64,000 nucleotides of DNA. Source: a bacterium (GTDB lineage Bacteria; SZUA-182; DTGQ01). The first letter of the stretch is position 1, and every line of letters starts with the position of its first letter. This document shows positions 39,595-48,988 of the stretch, piece after piece. The notes beneath the pieces were generated by a model. That model searched no databases, was not told the origin of the DNA, and saw only the letters and a program-made list of their open reading frames with translations. The stretch is from contig JBFLZW010000018.1 of the NCBI GenBank assembly GCA_040755755.1, positions 120,024-184,023 on the forward strand. The letters are read 5' to 3'. The position numbers and the translations under genes are program-made.

Positions 39595-40888
39595 GCTTCT
39601 TTCTCTCTCCCTGCGCTCTCCAGTCGTTCGCCTGAAGGTCCGGTGAAGGCAGAAACCGGCTCTTCTGAAACAATAAATCGACGATGCCGTCTGGTGTGGC
39701 CACCTCGATATCTTCGGGAACCTTCTGGCCTGTGGTTATATAGGAGATGGGCTTTCCGGTATAAATCATGTGATTAAAGATAGTGCCGGGATATGAGCTT
39801 TCATCCAGCTTGGTAAACAGCAGTTTCTCATACCGCAGCAGATTGAACTTCTGACTGATATTGATCAACTCCTTTTCATTGGTATTGATGCTCAGCACCA
39901 GGTGGATCTCGGGATCGGCGACCTGGGCCATAAATGCATTGAGCAGTTGCAGGTGTTCCTGGTCATTATGGCTGAAGCCCGCCGTATCGATGAGAACATA
40001 ATCCTGATCCTGGTATTGAAGCACGGCTTTTCGCATCTGCTCGAACGAGGAAGCCGGTGTTATGGGAATATTCATGATTCCGGCATAGGTATTGAGCTGT
40101 TCCACTGCACCGATCCGGTAGGTGTCAATAGTTATCAGGCCGACCTTCTGCCGTTTCTTCAACACGATTTCAGCGGACAGTTTGGCAATGGTCGTGGTTT
40201 TTCCGGTCCCCGTAGGCCCGACCAGGGCCACGAATTTCGGTTTTCGTGCACCCTGCTCTATCGGCCCGGAAGTCTTAACCAGCCGGGCAAGGATATCCCT
40301 GGCCAGTCCTTCCAGGTGGAGGCTGGTATAGTTTTCCGGCTGCGGGATCTCCAGAGTGAGGACTTCATAAATATGCTCGATAATGTCCTCCTGAAGGCCG
40401 ATGTTTTTGAGTAATTGACAAAGGGAAACAATCGGGCCATGGCCTTTTCGGCTCTCCCGGCCTGGACCGGAATTTTTTCCGCGAAATGAGCTGAAAGCGC
40501 CTTTCATGCTCTGCGCCATCTGCTTTGCACCCTCGGTCATCCACTGGAAATCGGGCAGGTGCCTGCGGGAGCGCTGCTGATCGATTTGGGGATCGATACC
40601 GGCAGTACGGACTGAACCCGGCCCGGCAGACCGGACCGGCGACGGTTCAGGGGGCTGCTGTGCTGAAGGCAGAATGCTTGCCGGATACTGGCGCGGATGC
40701 CCGGAGGATGGGATATCTTCATCCAGGGCAGCCATAACTTCCACCCGGGCCGGAGACATGAGGGCCAAAGGTCCGGTCCTGGCCTTGATATTATTGACGG
40801 ACAATATGAGCGCCTCAGGCCCCAGTTCCCTTTTGACCTGTCGCAGAGCTTCCTGGATATTTCCGGCTACATACTTTTTAATGTGCAT
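39587..40888 (-). CDS. flhF: Flagellar biosynthesis GTPase FlhF
   Basis: FlhF is an SRP-type GTPase that places flagella, usually at the pole. The 433-residue protein begins MHIKKYVAGNIQEALRQVKR with ELGPEALILSV, then has a linker (about residues 70-150), an N domain and the G domain with FVALVGPTGTGKTTTIAKLS, GLITIDTYRIGAVEQL, DYVLIDTAGFSHND and LLFTKLDESSYPG. It overlaps flhA by 11 bases. Confidence 0.95.
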   Translation of the reverse strand: MHIKKYVAGNIQEALRQVKRELGPEALILSVNNIKARTGPLALMSPARVEVMAALDEDIPSSGHPRQYPASILPSAQQPPEPSPVRSAGPGSVRTAGIDPQIDQQRSRRHLPDFQWMTEGAKQMAQSMKGAFSSFRGKNSGPGRESRKGHGPIVSLCQLLKNIGLQEDIIEHIYEVLTLEIPQPENYTSLHLEGLARDILARLVKTSGPIEQGARKPKFVALVGPTGTGKTTTIAKLSAEIVLKKRQKVGLITIDTYRIGAVEQLNTYAGIMNIPITPASSFEQMRKAVLQYQDQDYVLIDTAGFSHNDQEHLQLLNAFMAQVADPEIHLVLSINTNEKELINISQKFNLLRYEKLLFTKLDESSYPGTIFNHMIYTGKPISYITTGQKVPEDIEVATPDGIVDLLFQKSRFLPSPDLQANDWRAQGERKKHV

Positions 40889-42971
40889 TCGGCAGTTCCA
40901 CCACGCCTAAGGATTGAATTTTGATGTTATCCGCGATTTCATGATACGCCAGGGTGACCAGCTTGGGGATGAACCGCTCGGTCAGCCCCCTGATATACCG
41001 CCGTACTGCACCGGAGCAGAGCAGAATGGGATAATTGTCCGACTCGGTGCTTTTCTCGACAGCGTGGCTGATCCGGGTGATGATCTCCTGAGCCACACCG
41101 GGATTCAAGGTCAAATGGCTTCCCTGATCCGTATGCTGGATTGATTTAATAACGATATCCTCGATCTTCTGATCCAGAACAAAAGCGGCCAGGGTCCCTC
41201 CCTCGTCCTGGTACAGACTCGAGATAGTGCGGGCCAGTCTGCCCCGGACATATTCGGTCAGAATATCCGGGTCCTTGGTCGATCTGCCATAGTCTCCAAG
41301 GGCCTCGATAATCGTCACCAGGTCACGGATCGGTATCTGCTCCTTCAGCAGATTCTGGAGCACCTTCTGGACCGTGCCCAGTGACAGCAGGGCGGGAACG
41401 ACTTCTTCCACCACCTTGGGGTGTGTTTCAGCCAGACTCTCCAGCATGGTCTGGACATCCTGCCGGGTAAACAGCTCGTGAGAATGTGTCCTGATGACCT
41501 CTTTGAAGTGGGTGGCCACGACCGTGGAAAGGTCCACTACCGTATATCCGAGGGCCCTGGCTTTGTTGGTTTCCCGTTCGGGAATCCACAGGGCTGAGAG
41601 CCCGAAAGTCGGGTCCGTGGTTGGAATACCCTCGATGGGCACTGCATGCTCGTCCGTATTCATGGCCAGGCAGTGGCCGGGCATCAGGCTTCCGTGGGCA
41701 ACAGCCACTCCCTTGATAAGGATGGAGTAGGCATTCGGGTCAAGCCGCAGATTATCCCTGATTCTGACCGCCGGGAAGACAAATCCCAGCTCTGAAGCAT
41801 ACTGCTTGCGAATGGCCGTAATCCGGTCCAGAATCTCCCCGTGCTGATTCAAGTCGATGAGCGGAATCAGGCGAAGGCCGACTTCAAGGCCCAGGGGTTC
41901 AACCAGCGTAAACAGTCTGGCTTCGGTATCGGATGGCGGGGGAGCGGGCCTGGCCTCTTCCTCGGCCTTTTTGTGCTCACCCGTCTGTACCTTGTAGACC
42001 GAATACGCCAGAAGGCCGCTGGCTGCCGATAGACCCAGGAACGAGAAAGTGGGAAGGCCCGGCACCAGACCGAAGCAGAACAGGATAGCTGAAGTAAGCC
42101 CGATGGCTTTGGGATGAATCAGCAGTTGCTTGGTCATTTCCTCGCCGATAGTCGTTTCCGAAATAGCCCTGGTAACGATGATACCAGAAGCGGTGGAAAT
42201 AATCAGAGCCGGAATCTGGCCAACCAGTCCATCCCCCACAGTCAGAATGATATAGGTAGTGGCGGCATCGCTGACCGACATCCCCTTTTGCAGCACGCCG
42301 ACCACCAGCCCGCCGAGAATATTGATCAGGGTGATCACGATGCCGGCAATGGCATCTCCCTTGACAAACTTGCTGGCACCGTCCATAGCCCCGTAAAATT
42401 CAGCCTCCTGGGAGATTTTAAGCCTTCGCATCCTGGCCTGCTCTTCGTTGATCATTCCGGCATTGAGATCGGCATCGATGCTCATCTGCTTCCCCGGCAT
42501 GGCATCCAGGGTAAAGCGGGCTGAAACCTCGGCTGTACGCTCCGCGCCCCTGGTAATAACGATAAAGTTGATCAGAACCAGAATGAAGAAAACCAAGAGT
42601 CCAACCACATAGTTGCCGCCGATGACGAAACTGCCGAAAGCCATGATGACTTTTCCGGCAGCTTCGACCCCGTTTTCTCCGTGCAGCAGGATGAGCCGGG
42701 TCGAGGCTACATTGAGCGACAGCCGAAAGAGCGTGGCCACCAGGAGCAGTGATGGGAAAACCGAGAATTCAAGCGGATCGAGGGTATAGAGCGAGGAGAG
42801 GAGAATGACCACGGACAGGGCAATATCAAAGCTCAGCAGGAAATCCAGCATCAGCGGAGGAAGCGGGATGATCATGACTCCGACAATGCCGATCACACCG
42901 GCGGCGATCAGAAGATCGCTCTTTCCGGTCAAGACTTTGATAGGAACCTGAATTCGGGACTGTTCTGCCAT
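40878..42971 (-). CDS. flhA: Flagellar export gate protein FlhA
   Basis: The 697-residue protein has eight membrane segments in its first half and a cytoplasmic domain in the second. The family signature AERTAEVSARFTLDAMPGKQ with MSIDADLNAGMINEEQARMR is at about residues 145-185. FVFPAVRIRDNLRLDPNAYS and LPTTD-like GIPTTDPTFGLSALWI mark the cytoplasmic domain. FlhA forms the ring that receives substrates from chaperones. It is the next gene after flhB, with a 178-base gap holding a composite repeat. Confidence 0.97.
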   Translation of the reverse strand: MAEQSRIQVPIKVLTGKSDLLIAAGVIGIVGVMIIPLPPLMLDFLLSFDIALSVVILLSSLYTLDPLEFSVFPSLLLVATLFRLSLNVASTRLILLHGENGVEAAGKVIMAFGSFVIGGNYVVGLLVFFILVLINFIVITRGAERTAEVSARFTLDAMPGKQMSIDADLNAGMINEEQARMRRLKISQEAEFYGAMDGASKFVKGDAIAGIVITLINILGGLVVGVLQKGMSVSDAATTYIILTVGDGLVGQIPALIISTASGIIVTRAISETTIGEEMTKQLLIHPKAIGLTSAILFCFGLVPGLPTFSFLGLSAASGLLAYSVYKVQTGEHKKAEEEARPAPPPSDTEARLFTLVEPLGLEVGLRLIPLIDLNQHGEILDRITAIRKQYASELGFVFPAVRIRDNLRLDPNAYSILIKGVAVAHGSLMPGHCLAMNTDEHAVPIEGIPTTDPTFGLSALWIPERETNKARALGYTVVDLSTVVATHFKEVIRTHSHELFTRQDVQTMLESLAETHPKVVEEVVPALLSLGTVQKVLQNLLKEQIPIRDLVTIIEALGDYGRSTKDPDILTEYVRGRLARTISSLYQDEGGTLAAFVLDQKIEDIVIKSIQHTDQGSHLTLNPGVAQEIITRISHAVEKSTESDNYPILLCSGAVRRYIRGLTERFIPKLVTLAYHEIADNIKIQSLGVVELPNAH

Positions 42972-43006
42972 AGTTTATGCGACTGCCTTATAAAAGATGA
43001 AAGAAT

Positions 43007-43139
43007 GATCTCGCGCAGAGACGCAGAGGCGCAGAGAATGACCAAAAACGATGTCCTCTGCGCCTTTGCGTCTCTGCGCGAGAAATACCAAGAAATGACA
43101 ACACTGTCGTGTCGTCTTTCCCATAAAAGCGTTTATCTT
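43007..43139. repeat. Composite palindrome with shared tail (CGCAGAGACGCAGAG family), copy 2
   Basis: TCTCGCGCAGAGACGCAG and GGCGCAGAG pair with CTCTGCGCC and GCGTCTCTGCGCGAGA. The tail ACAACACTGTCGTGTCGTC with TTTCCCATAA repeats that at 27468-27591. Confidence 0.85.
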
Positions 43140-43149
43140 TGTGTTTTTC

Positions 43150-44223
43150 TTACCTTCCATATTTCTCCGGTTTCAGCCGGTAGACATAGGCCAGGATTTC
43201 AGCTACTGCCTGGTAAAGATGCGGTGGAATCGCCTTTCCGATGTCCACGGTTTTATACAGCAGTTGGGCAAGGGGTTTATTTTCCACCAGAGGAATGCCG
43301 TGCTCTCTGGCTATTTCCTTGATTTTTTCAGCAACGAATCCGGCACCTTTGGCAATGACCGTGGGAGCGGCCATACCCCGGGCATCATAGCGCAGGGCAA
43401 CGGCCAGATGCTGCGGGTTGGTGATAACCACATCGGCCTGGGGGACATGGGCCATCATGCGCTGGCGGGCAATCCGCTGCTGGATCTTGCGAATCTGGGC
43501 CCGCACTTTAGGGTCTCCTTCAGCCTGGCGCATTTCCTCCTTGACCTCCTCTTTGGTCATCATCAGGCTTTTATTCCATTCGTACCGCTGGTAGATATAA
43601 TCGAGAATGGCCATAATCAGCAGGGCAATGGTCGAGCGAAGGAGAATCCTGAACGAGACAGCGCAGATGGAATAAAAGATGCTTCCCGGAGCCATGGCCG
43701 AAAGGAGAGGAATGCCGGGCAGCTCCTCCATGATGGTTTTATAGGCGATGAAGCCGATCACCCCTACCTTGAGCAGGGACTTTATCAATTCTGCCAGCGA
43801 CCTGAGTGAAAAAAGGTTCCAAAAGCCCGTGATCGGATTCAGCTTCCCCAGGTCCGGCTTCAGGGTTTGTGTGGTCAGGAGAAAACCGACCTGGCCGAAA
43901 TTAGTTGCCAGAGCAAAGACAGCCATCAGCAGAATAATCGGCGCAAGGATGGGCAGCATTTTTTTCTCGATCTGGAAAAGAAGGCTGACCAGGTTGCTGT
44001 CCTGAATAGTCAGCTCACCGCTCGATCGAAGCAGCCACTGCATAAGCTCACCCAGATGGTGGAGGAACCTGGCCCCATAAAAATGAAAAGCGATCAGGGT
44101 TGCCAGCAGGATGGAAACAGTTCCCAGTTCCCGTGACCTGGCGACCTGGCCTTTGGTCCGGGCCTCGTGCTTTCGCTTGGGAGTTGGTTGTTCGGTTCTT
44201 TTCGATCTGTCGGTATCGGCCAA
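43150..44223 (-). CDS. flhB: Flagellar export gate protein FlhB, with NPQH cleavage site
   Basis: The 357-residue protein has four membrane segments and a C-terminal cytoplasmic domain. It begins MADTDRSKRTEQPTPKRKHE, a typical start. At residues 269-272 the autocleavage site reads NPQH rather than the common NPTH; position 269 is the same as in enteric FlhB. After cleavage FlhB works with FliK to switch export from rod/hook to filament proteins. KGAGFVAEKIKEIAREHGIP with VENKPLAQLLYK closes the domain. It lies three bases after fliR. Confidence 0.95.
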   Translation of the reverse strand: MADTDRSKRTEQPTPKRKHEARTKGQVARSRELGTVSILLATLIAFHFYGARFLHHLGELMQWLLRSSGELTIQDSNLVSLLFQIEKKMLPILAPIILLMAVFALATNFGQVGFLLTTQTLKPDLGKLNPITGFWNLFSLRSLAELIKSLLKVGVIGFIAYKTIMEELPGIPLLSAMAPGSIFYSICAVSFRILLRSTIALLIMAILDYIYQRYEWNKSLMMTKEEVKEEMRQAEGDPKVRAQIRKIQQRIARQRMMAHVPQADVVITNPQHLAVALRYDARGMAAPTVIAKGAGFVAEKIKEIAREHGIPLVENKPLAQLLYKTVDIGKAIPPHLYQAVAEILAYVYRLKPEKYGR

Positions 44224-44226
44224 CTT

Positions 44227-45012
44227 TTACATCCCTTTCATCAAAAACAGCAGCGCATGATCCAGGTTACGGAAAGCCTGGCCGAGCACCTGGACAAAGA
44301 GCGGCATGGACACAGCCAGAATAAACAGGCCAAGAGCGATACCCAGCGGCATGGCTACCATGAAGATATTCATCTGCGGCATGGTCCTGGCCATAAGGCC
44401 GAGAAATACATTGGTAAAAATCGTTATGGCAATGACCGGGGCCCCGATCTGTATGGCCAGAATGAACATCCTGCCAGCCAGAACCATAACTTTTTCCACC
44501 AGAATCCCCTGGGGCTGAAATTTGAGGGGCGGAATCAGCCTGAAGCTGCTGACAAGCGCTCTGATCAGAATGTGATGGGCGTTCAGACTCAAAAATATCA
44601 GTCCGGCCACAAGATTCTGCAGTTGCCCCAGCAGGGAAACCTGTATCCCGCTCATGGGGTCGAGAATATTGGACATGGCCAGCCCCATCTGGTAGCCTGC
44701 AAGTTGTCCGGCCAGTTGAACTGCATCAAAAAGCAGCCGGCTGATAAATCCGAGGATCAGTCCAACCATAAGCTCGGTCGAGGCCAGATAGAAGAGAACG
44801 AACGGCTCAGGCGTCACCGAGAAAGATGGCCAGGTTTCCTTCTGCAGGACCGGCGTCAGAATCAGGGCGACCAGAAGTCCCAGCGAAATCCTGATCTGCA
44901 CCGGAACCACCCGGTCACCGAACAGCGGCGCGGCAAAAAGTATTCCGCTGACGCGGATGAAAATCAGCACAAAAGGTATAAATTGTGTCTCGGTAATCCA
45001 GAGAATATCCAT
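44227..45012 (-). CDS. fliR: Flagellar export gate protein FliR
   Basis: The 261-residue membrane protein has about six hydrophobic segments. FVLIFIRVSGILFAAPLFGD near the start and AGYQMGLAMSNILDPMSGIQ in the middle are FliR patterns. It forms the helical export gate with FliP and FliQ. It is followed by flhB within three bases and preceded by fliQ within nine. Confidence 0.94.
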   Translation of the reverse strand: MDILWITETQFIPFVLIFIRVSGILFAAPLFGDRVVPVQIRISLGLLVALILTPVLQKETWPSFSVTPEPFVLFYLASTELMVGLILGFISRLLFDAVQLAGQLAGYQMGLAMSNILDPMSGIQVSLLGQLQNLVAGLIFLSLNAHHILIRALVSSFRLIPPLKFQPQGILVEKVMVLAGRMFILAIQIGAPVIAITIFTNVFLGLMARTMPQMNIFMVAMPLGIALGLFILAVSMPLFVQVLGQAFRNLDHALLFLMKGM

Positions 45013-45021
45013 AAGCTCACG

Positions 45022-45291
45022 CTACCTGATAAGCAGGGGAATATTCACGAATATCCTGGTGGCAAAGCCTTTGAGCATGGCAATCATCCAGGGAAAGAAC
45101 AGCAGCAGGGAGATGGCCACAGCCAGGATTTTCGGGATAAAGGTCAGGGTCATTTCCTGAATCTGGGTGACAGCCTGAAAAAGAGCCACCAGCACCCCCC
45201 CGATCAGCCCGGCAATCAGCATGGGGGCCGAGATGAGCAGGGCAAGTTTCAGTGTCTCGTTAATATACTGAATAATCAATTCCGTGGTCAT
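45022..45291 (-). CDS. fliQ: Flagellar export gate protein FliQ
   Basis: The 89-residue protein has two membrane hairpin segments (ALLISAPMLIAGLIGGVLVA and the second near LLLFFPWMI) with the family motif ALFQAVTQIQEMTLTFIPKI between them. Length and position between fliP and fliR are typical. Confidence 0.95.
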   Translation of the reverse strand: MTTELIIQYINETLKLALLISAPMLIAGLIGGVLVALFQAVTQIQEMTLTFIPKILAVAISLLLFFPWMIAMLKGFATRIFVNIPLLIR

Positions 45292-45307
45292 ACCGGGTTT
45301 TTACTCC

Positions 45308-46099
45308 TTAAGCGAAACTCTTTACCAGAGAACCCACCATGAGGTTCCATCCATCGATCAGAACAAAAAAGATCAGCTTGAATGGGAGCGAAATCATGAT
45401 CGGCGGCAGCATCATCATGCCCATTGACAGGAGGACCGAAGAGACCACCATATCGACCACCAGAAAGGGAAGATAAATCAGGAAACCGATCTGAAATGCG
45501 GTCTTCAGCTCGCTGATGATAAACGAGGGAATGAGGACCGAGGTAGGAATATCATCAGGCTTTCGCGGTCGTTTCAGATGGGCCAGACTCACGAACAGGG
45601 CCAGGTCTTTTTCCCGCGTCTGGCGGAGCATGAATCCCCGCAGGGGGGTGATGGTTTTGTTCCATGCTTCAGCCTGGCTGATCTGCTGGCTCAAGTACGG
45701 CTGAAGGGCTTCGGCATTGATTTTTTTCAGAATGGGAGACATGACGAAAAAGGTCAAAAAAAGCGACAGGCCGATGATGATCTGATTGGTCGGCAACTGC
45801 TGGGTTCCAAGCGCCTGGCGGAAGAAGGAGAGCACCACGACGATGCGGGTAAACGAGGTAACCATCATCAAAATGGCCGGGGCCAGCGAGAGAATAGTCA
45901 ACAGAAACAGAATCTGCAATGAAGTACCGATATCCTTCGGCTGGCTTGAGTCGTCCATGCTGACACTGATTTTGGGAATGGAAATCCCTCCCTGCTTCCC
46001 CTGCTGGGCCATTGCCGGGACAGTCCCTGCGGCGGTGAGGCACAGGAGGAGAAGAATGGATATCATGAGGATATGCTGGTGCACATTTGTGAGCATCAT
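45308..46099 (-). CDS. fliP: Flagellar export gate protein FliP
   Basis: The 263-residue protein has a cleavable signal peptide (to about residue 31), then a periplasmic part, and membrane segments. Signatures are LSLAPAILMMVTSFTRIVVV with LSFFRQALGTQQLPTNQIII and GFLIYLPFLVVDMVVSSVLL with SMGMMMLPPIMISLPFKLIF. It overlaps fliO by four bases. FliP starts assembly of the export gate. Confidence 0.96.
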   Translation of the reverse strand: MMLTNVHQHILMISILLLLCLTAAGTVPAMAQQGKQGGISIPKISVSMDDSSQPKDIGTSLQILFLLTILSLAPAILMMVTSFTRIVVVLSFFRQALGTQQLPTNQIIIGLSLFLTFFVMSPILKKINAEALQPYLSQQISQAEAWNKTITPLRGFMLRQTREKDLALFVSLAHLKRPRKPDDIPTSVLIPSFIISELKTAFQIGFLIYLPFLVVDMVVSSVLLSMGMMMLPPIMISLPFKLIFFVLIDGWNLMVGSLVKSFA

Positions 46100-46896
46100 A
46101 CTTTTTTCAATCCTTTAAGCCGGCTTTCCAGGATACCGGCAATACTGCTGGCACTTCCCGACTCCTGGGGAAGATGCTGCATTTTCAGCGCGTTTATCGA
46201 CAGTTGCTCGGCGAAGCTCTCGGCAGCCTTCGGCCTGGTCTTTACCCCCCCGGTTTCTTCGGTCTTCGATTTTCCCAGAGAGTTGAGCTGGGTCAGGACA
46301 ACGATTTGCTGGCCGCCCACACCCAGGAGCAGGGTCTGATTTTCCACCTGGACCAGGACCAGGGAATTTTTCGGCCCCAGGGAACAGGTCTCAAGGAGAT
46401 GGATATACTTTCCCCCCAGAAGGTTTCCCTTGAGATAATATTTTTTCACCAGGTAGCTCATGCCGAAGATACCAGCCAGAACCAGTGCCAGAGAGAAGGC
46501 AGCCTTCAGCATGGAGGGGCCAGGGAGGACGGATTGAGAAGGTTGCGGACGTGTCCTTTCGCTGAGCCTTTCCCTGAGCAGGTCGAGAGCTTCGGAGGAT
46601 CGATCGCCCCCCCCGGCGGAAGATCGGGCAGCATCCCCGATGAAAGATTGGTCATCCCCGGCGAAAGATTGTATCTCTCCGCCGGTTTCTTCGGGCAAAA
46701 CCTGCTCCCCGGCCCCAATCCGCCGGCGTGCGGAATCGGACATGCGGGATGATGATCCCGCTGATGCGGCAAATACAGGGGAAATCATCAGCGGGCCAAG
46801 GATAGACAACCAGAGAAAAACCATCCCCCTTTTTTTCCGAAGGGTCTGTCCAAGATTTCTCATTACGATGTCGATAATGAAAACAGGGAGGTTCAT
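46096..46896 (-). CDS. fliO: Flagellar protein FliO
   Basis: FliO is the assembly factor for the FliP ring. The 266-residue protein has an N-terminal hydrophobic segment (about 25-43), a long Ser/Arg-rich periplasmic stretch (about 45-120), a membrane segment (AAFSLALVLAGIFGMSYLVK) and the FliO cytoplasmic domain (IHLLETCSLGPKNSLVLVQV then LLLGVGGQQIVVLTQL). It is longer than enteric FliO. It overlaps fliN by four bases and fliP by four. Confidence 0.88.
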   Translation of the reverse strand: MNLPVFIIDIVMRNLGQTLRKKRGMVFLWLSILGPLMISPVFAASAGSSSRMSDSARRRIGAGEQVLPEETGGEIQSFAGDDQSFIGDAARSSAGGGDRSSEALDLLRERLSERTRPQPSQSVLPGPSMLKAAFSLALVLAGIFGMSYLVKKYYLKGNLLGGKYIHLLETCSLGPKNSLVLVQVENQTLLLGVGGQQIVVLTQLNSLGKSKTEETGGVKTRPKAAESFAEQLSINALKMQHLPQESGSASSIAGILESRLKGLKKV

Positions 46897-47330
46897 CTGA
46901 GTTTTTCGATCCTCTCCATAACACTGAGAATTTCGGTAAGCCGGATGCCATATTTTTCGTTGACCACGACTACTTCACCTTTGGCAACGGGTTTATGGTT
47001 GACCAGGACCTCGAGGGCGCTCCCCGCGGGATTGGTAAGCTCGATGATGGATCCCTGGCCGAGTTTCAGGATATCGGCAATGCGTACCTTGGTCCGCCCC
47101 AGCTCTACCGAGATTTCCAGGGGGATATCGAGAATAAAATCAAGATTGCGGGGAAAGCAGTGCTGGTCCTGATCGGGAGTTTCCCCTGTCTGAAAAACAG
47201 GGGACCGCGGGGCTTCTTCCTGCATTTGCGGCTCCAGAAGAGACGAGGGAGTAAAATCCTCCGGCAGGGCAGACGGATCGATCTGCCCATTCATATTTTC
47301 AGGGTCGTAGGGTGGTGTTTTTCCCGGCAT
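46893..47330 (-). CDS. fliN: Flagellar motor switch protein FliN
   Basis: The 145-residue C-ring protein has a variable acidic N-terminal half and a C-terminal SpoA domain: LDIPLEISVELGRTKVRIAD-type core, then LGQGSIIELTNPAGSALEVL and RLTEILSVMERIEKLR. Its ATG shares one base with the stop of fliM (TGATG at 47328-47332), so translation is coupled. Confidence 0.94.
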   Translation of the reverse strand: MPGKTPPYDPENMNGQIDPSALPEDFTPSSLLEPQMQEEAPRSPVFQTGETPDQDQHCFPRNLDFILDIPLEISVELGRTKVRIADILKLGQGSIIELTNPAGSALEVLVNHKPVAKGEVVVVNEKYGIRLTEILSVMERIEKLR

Positions 47331-48334
47331 CAGGCATTTCTCCTTTTCGGCGAGAGAACCGACGTAATGCTGAGGGCATTATTGCCTTTATAGTGGCCCG
47401 GATAACCCTTGAATTTGGGCACTCCCTCGACATAGACCATCAGCTCGTCTCCGATAAATTGATTCAGAAGAATAACGTCTCCGATTTTCATGGACAAAAG
47501 ATCCCGAACCGTGACATTCTTCTTCCCCAGTTCCACCGTAACATTGGCATGAATACAGGGGACATACTCCTTCAGGTTATTCATCCATGAATAACTGGAT
47601 TTTTGTTCATCATGGCCGACCGTACTGGTCAGCTTCTGCTTGATCGGCTCAAGTGTGGTATACGGCAAAGCCAGCGTAAGCACGCCGTTGGATTCTTCAA
47701 TCTTGGTTGAAAAATAGGTAACCACAAACATCTCATCGTGGGAAACACTGGTAATATAGCGGCTGTCAAACTCCACGTCTCCGACATCGATGGTGACGGA
47801 TATAACCGTTTTCCAGACTTCCTCCAGGCAATTAATGACTTCGCGGGTAACCTTGGCCATCAGATGCTGTTCGATAGGTCCAAATTCCTCTTTCTTCATG
47901 TTCTTCGTAATCTGGCCGTTTCCTCCGCACAGGTAGTCGATGATAACCATCGCCAGATGGGTATCGAAAGCCACAAAGGGAGAACCGGGCAGAGGATCCA
48001 GGTGCAGGATGTTTATCCAGGAAGGCACCGGAATTGATTTCGATACATCCGCAAAGCTCAGGTGGTTGCTGGAAATGATGTCAACCTCTACAACTTTGCG
48101 CAGCATGGTGGAAAGGGTAGCCCTGAATTTTCGGACAAAACGGTTGTTGATAATTTCCAGCCCCACCATCTTCGATGGCAGGGTTTTTTTATCTGTCAGA
48201 TCAAACTCCGCCACTATCTGGGAGGGAGTAACCAGCAGCCCTTCAGTTTCGACTTTTCCATCGAAGACCGCTTCGCTGAGGGCCTTTATCTCATCCGGCG
48301 ACAGAATATCGCTGATACTGTTTTCGGTTGCCAT
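47330..48334 (-). CDS. fliM: Flagellar motor switch protein FliM
   Basis: The 334-residue protein has the CheY-binding N-terminal peptide in ISDILSPDEIKALSEAV, the middle CheC-like domain (LDPLPGSPFVAFDTHLAMVI, then DYLCGG) and the C-terminal SpoA domain (ELGKKNVTVRDLLSMKIGD and YVEGVPKFKGYPGHYKGNNA). FliM joins FliG to FliN in the rotor switch. No chemotaxis genes are in the window to supply CheY. Confidence 0.95.
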   Translation of the reverse strand: MATENSISDILSPDEIKALSEAVFDGKVETEGLLVTPSQIVAEFDLTDKKTLPSKMVGLEIINNRFVRKFRATLSTMLRKVVEVDIISSNHLSFADVSKSIPVPSWINILHLDPLPGSPFVAFDTHLAMVIIDYLCGGNGQITKNMKKEEFGPIEQHLMAKVTREVINCLEEVWKTVISVTIDVGDVEFDSRYITSVSHDEMFVVTYFSTKIEESNGVLTLALPYTTLEPIKQKLTSTVGHDEQKSSYSWMNNLKEYVPCIHANVTVELGKKNVTVRDLLSMKIGDVILLNQFIGDELMVYVEGVPKFKGYPGHYKGNNALSITSVLSPKRRNA

Positions 48335-48355
48335 TTCTTCATCCTTAGAGAAAAG

Positions 48356-48853
48356 CTATTGAATGACAAACTCGGTAAAGTAGACCTTGCGCACTTCACC
48401 GCTCGTCAAGACAGTATTGATCCGGTTCATGATTTCAGCACGAAGGCGTATCTTGCCGGAGACATCGGCTATGTCGTCATAGGATTTGCTGGATAGCAAA
48501 ACCAGCATATTGTCCTGAATTTCCGGCATCTTCTGCGTGATCTCCTCTTTCAGCAACTCCGTACTCAATTCCAGCTTGATGGTGGCTTTCAAATACCGCC
48601 TTCCTGAATCTCCCATGAGGTTGACAATGAAGGTATTCAAATCCAAAATCGGCCCTTGCGCAGGCGCTTCTTTCTGCTGCTCCGCCGCGGCTTCCGAATG
48701 GGGAGCGCTCTTTGTATGAGCATCGGCGCTTTTCCGGGGTGCCAGAAATTTCAGGTAAACAAAAATACCGGCACTGACCAAAAGAACCACTACTCCGCCG
48801 ACGATGATCAGCAGCTTGGTCGATAAAAATCCCTGTTCATTCCTCAAATTCAT
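48356..48853 (-). CDS. fliL: Flagellar basal body-associated protein FliL
   Basis: The 165-residue protein has one membrane segment at about residues 12-33 (LLIIVGGVVVLLVSAGIFVY), a linker rich in Ala, Ser and Glu, and the FliL domain: PILDLNTFIVNLMGDSGRRY, LKATIKLELSTELLKEEI, and KVYFTEFVIQ at the end. FliL stabilises active stator units around MotA/MotB. It lies between the motB genes and fliM, which fits that role. Confidence 0.93.
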   Translation of the reverse strand: MNLRNEQGFLSTKLLIIVGGVVVLLVSAGIFVYLKFLAPRKSADAHTKSAPHSEAAAEQQKEAPAQGPILDLNTFIVNLMGDSGRRYLKATIKLELSTELLKEEITQKMPEIQDNMLVLLSSKSYDDIADVSGKIRLRAEIMNRINTVLTSGEVRKVYFTEFVIQ

Positions 48854-48988
48854 AACTTCCCCCCGAAAAATTCAGAGTATTCTGGAGATATTCGACTTTC
48901 ACAAGCAACACAAGATGAGGAGTCTCAGGAGCACGGTGCATCCGGAAAAAGCTGAAGCTGCGGGAACTGGTTGTTTTCCTAATTCAAT

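Noticed and set aside
44167..45342. A 391-codon plus-strand frame over fliR, fliQ and fliP
   Set aside because: Antisense to three recognised export genes; rich in His, Gln, Asn and Lys as expected of a complement.
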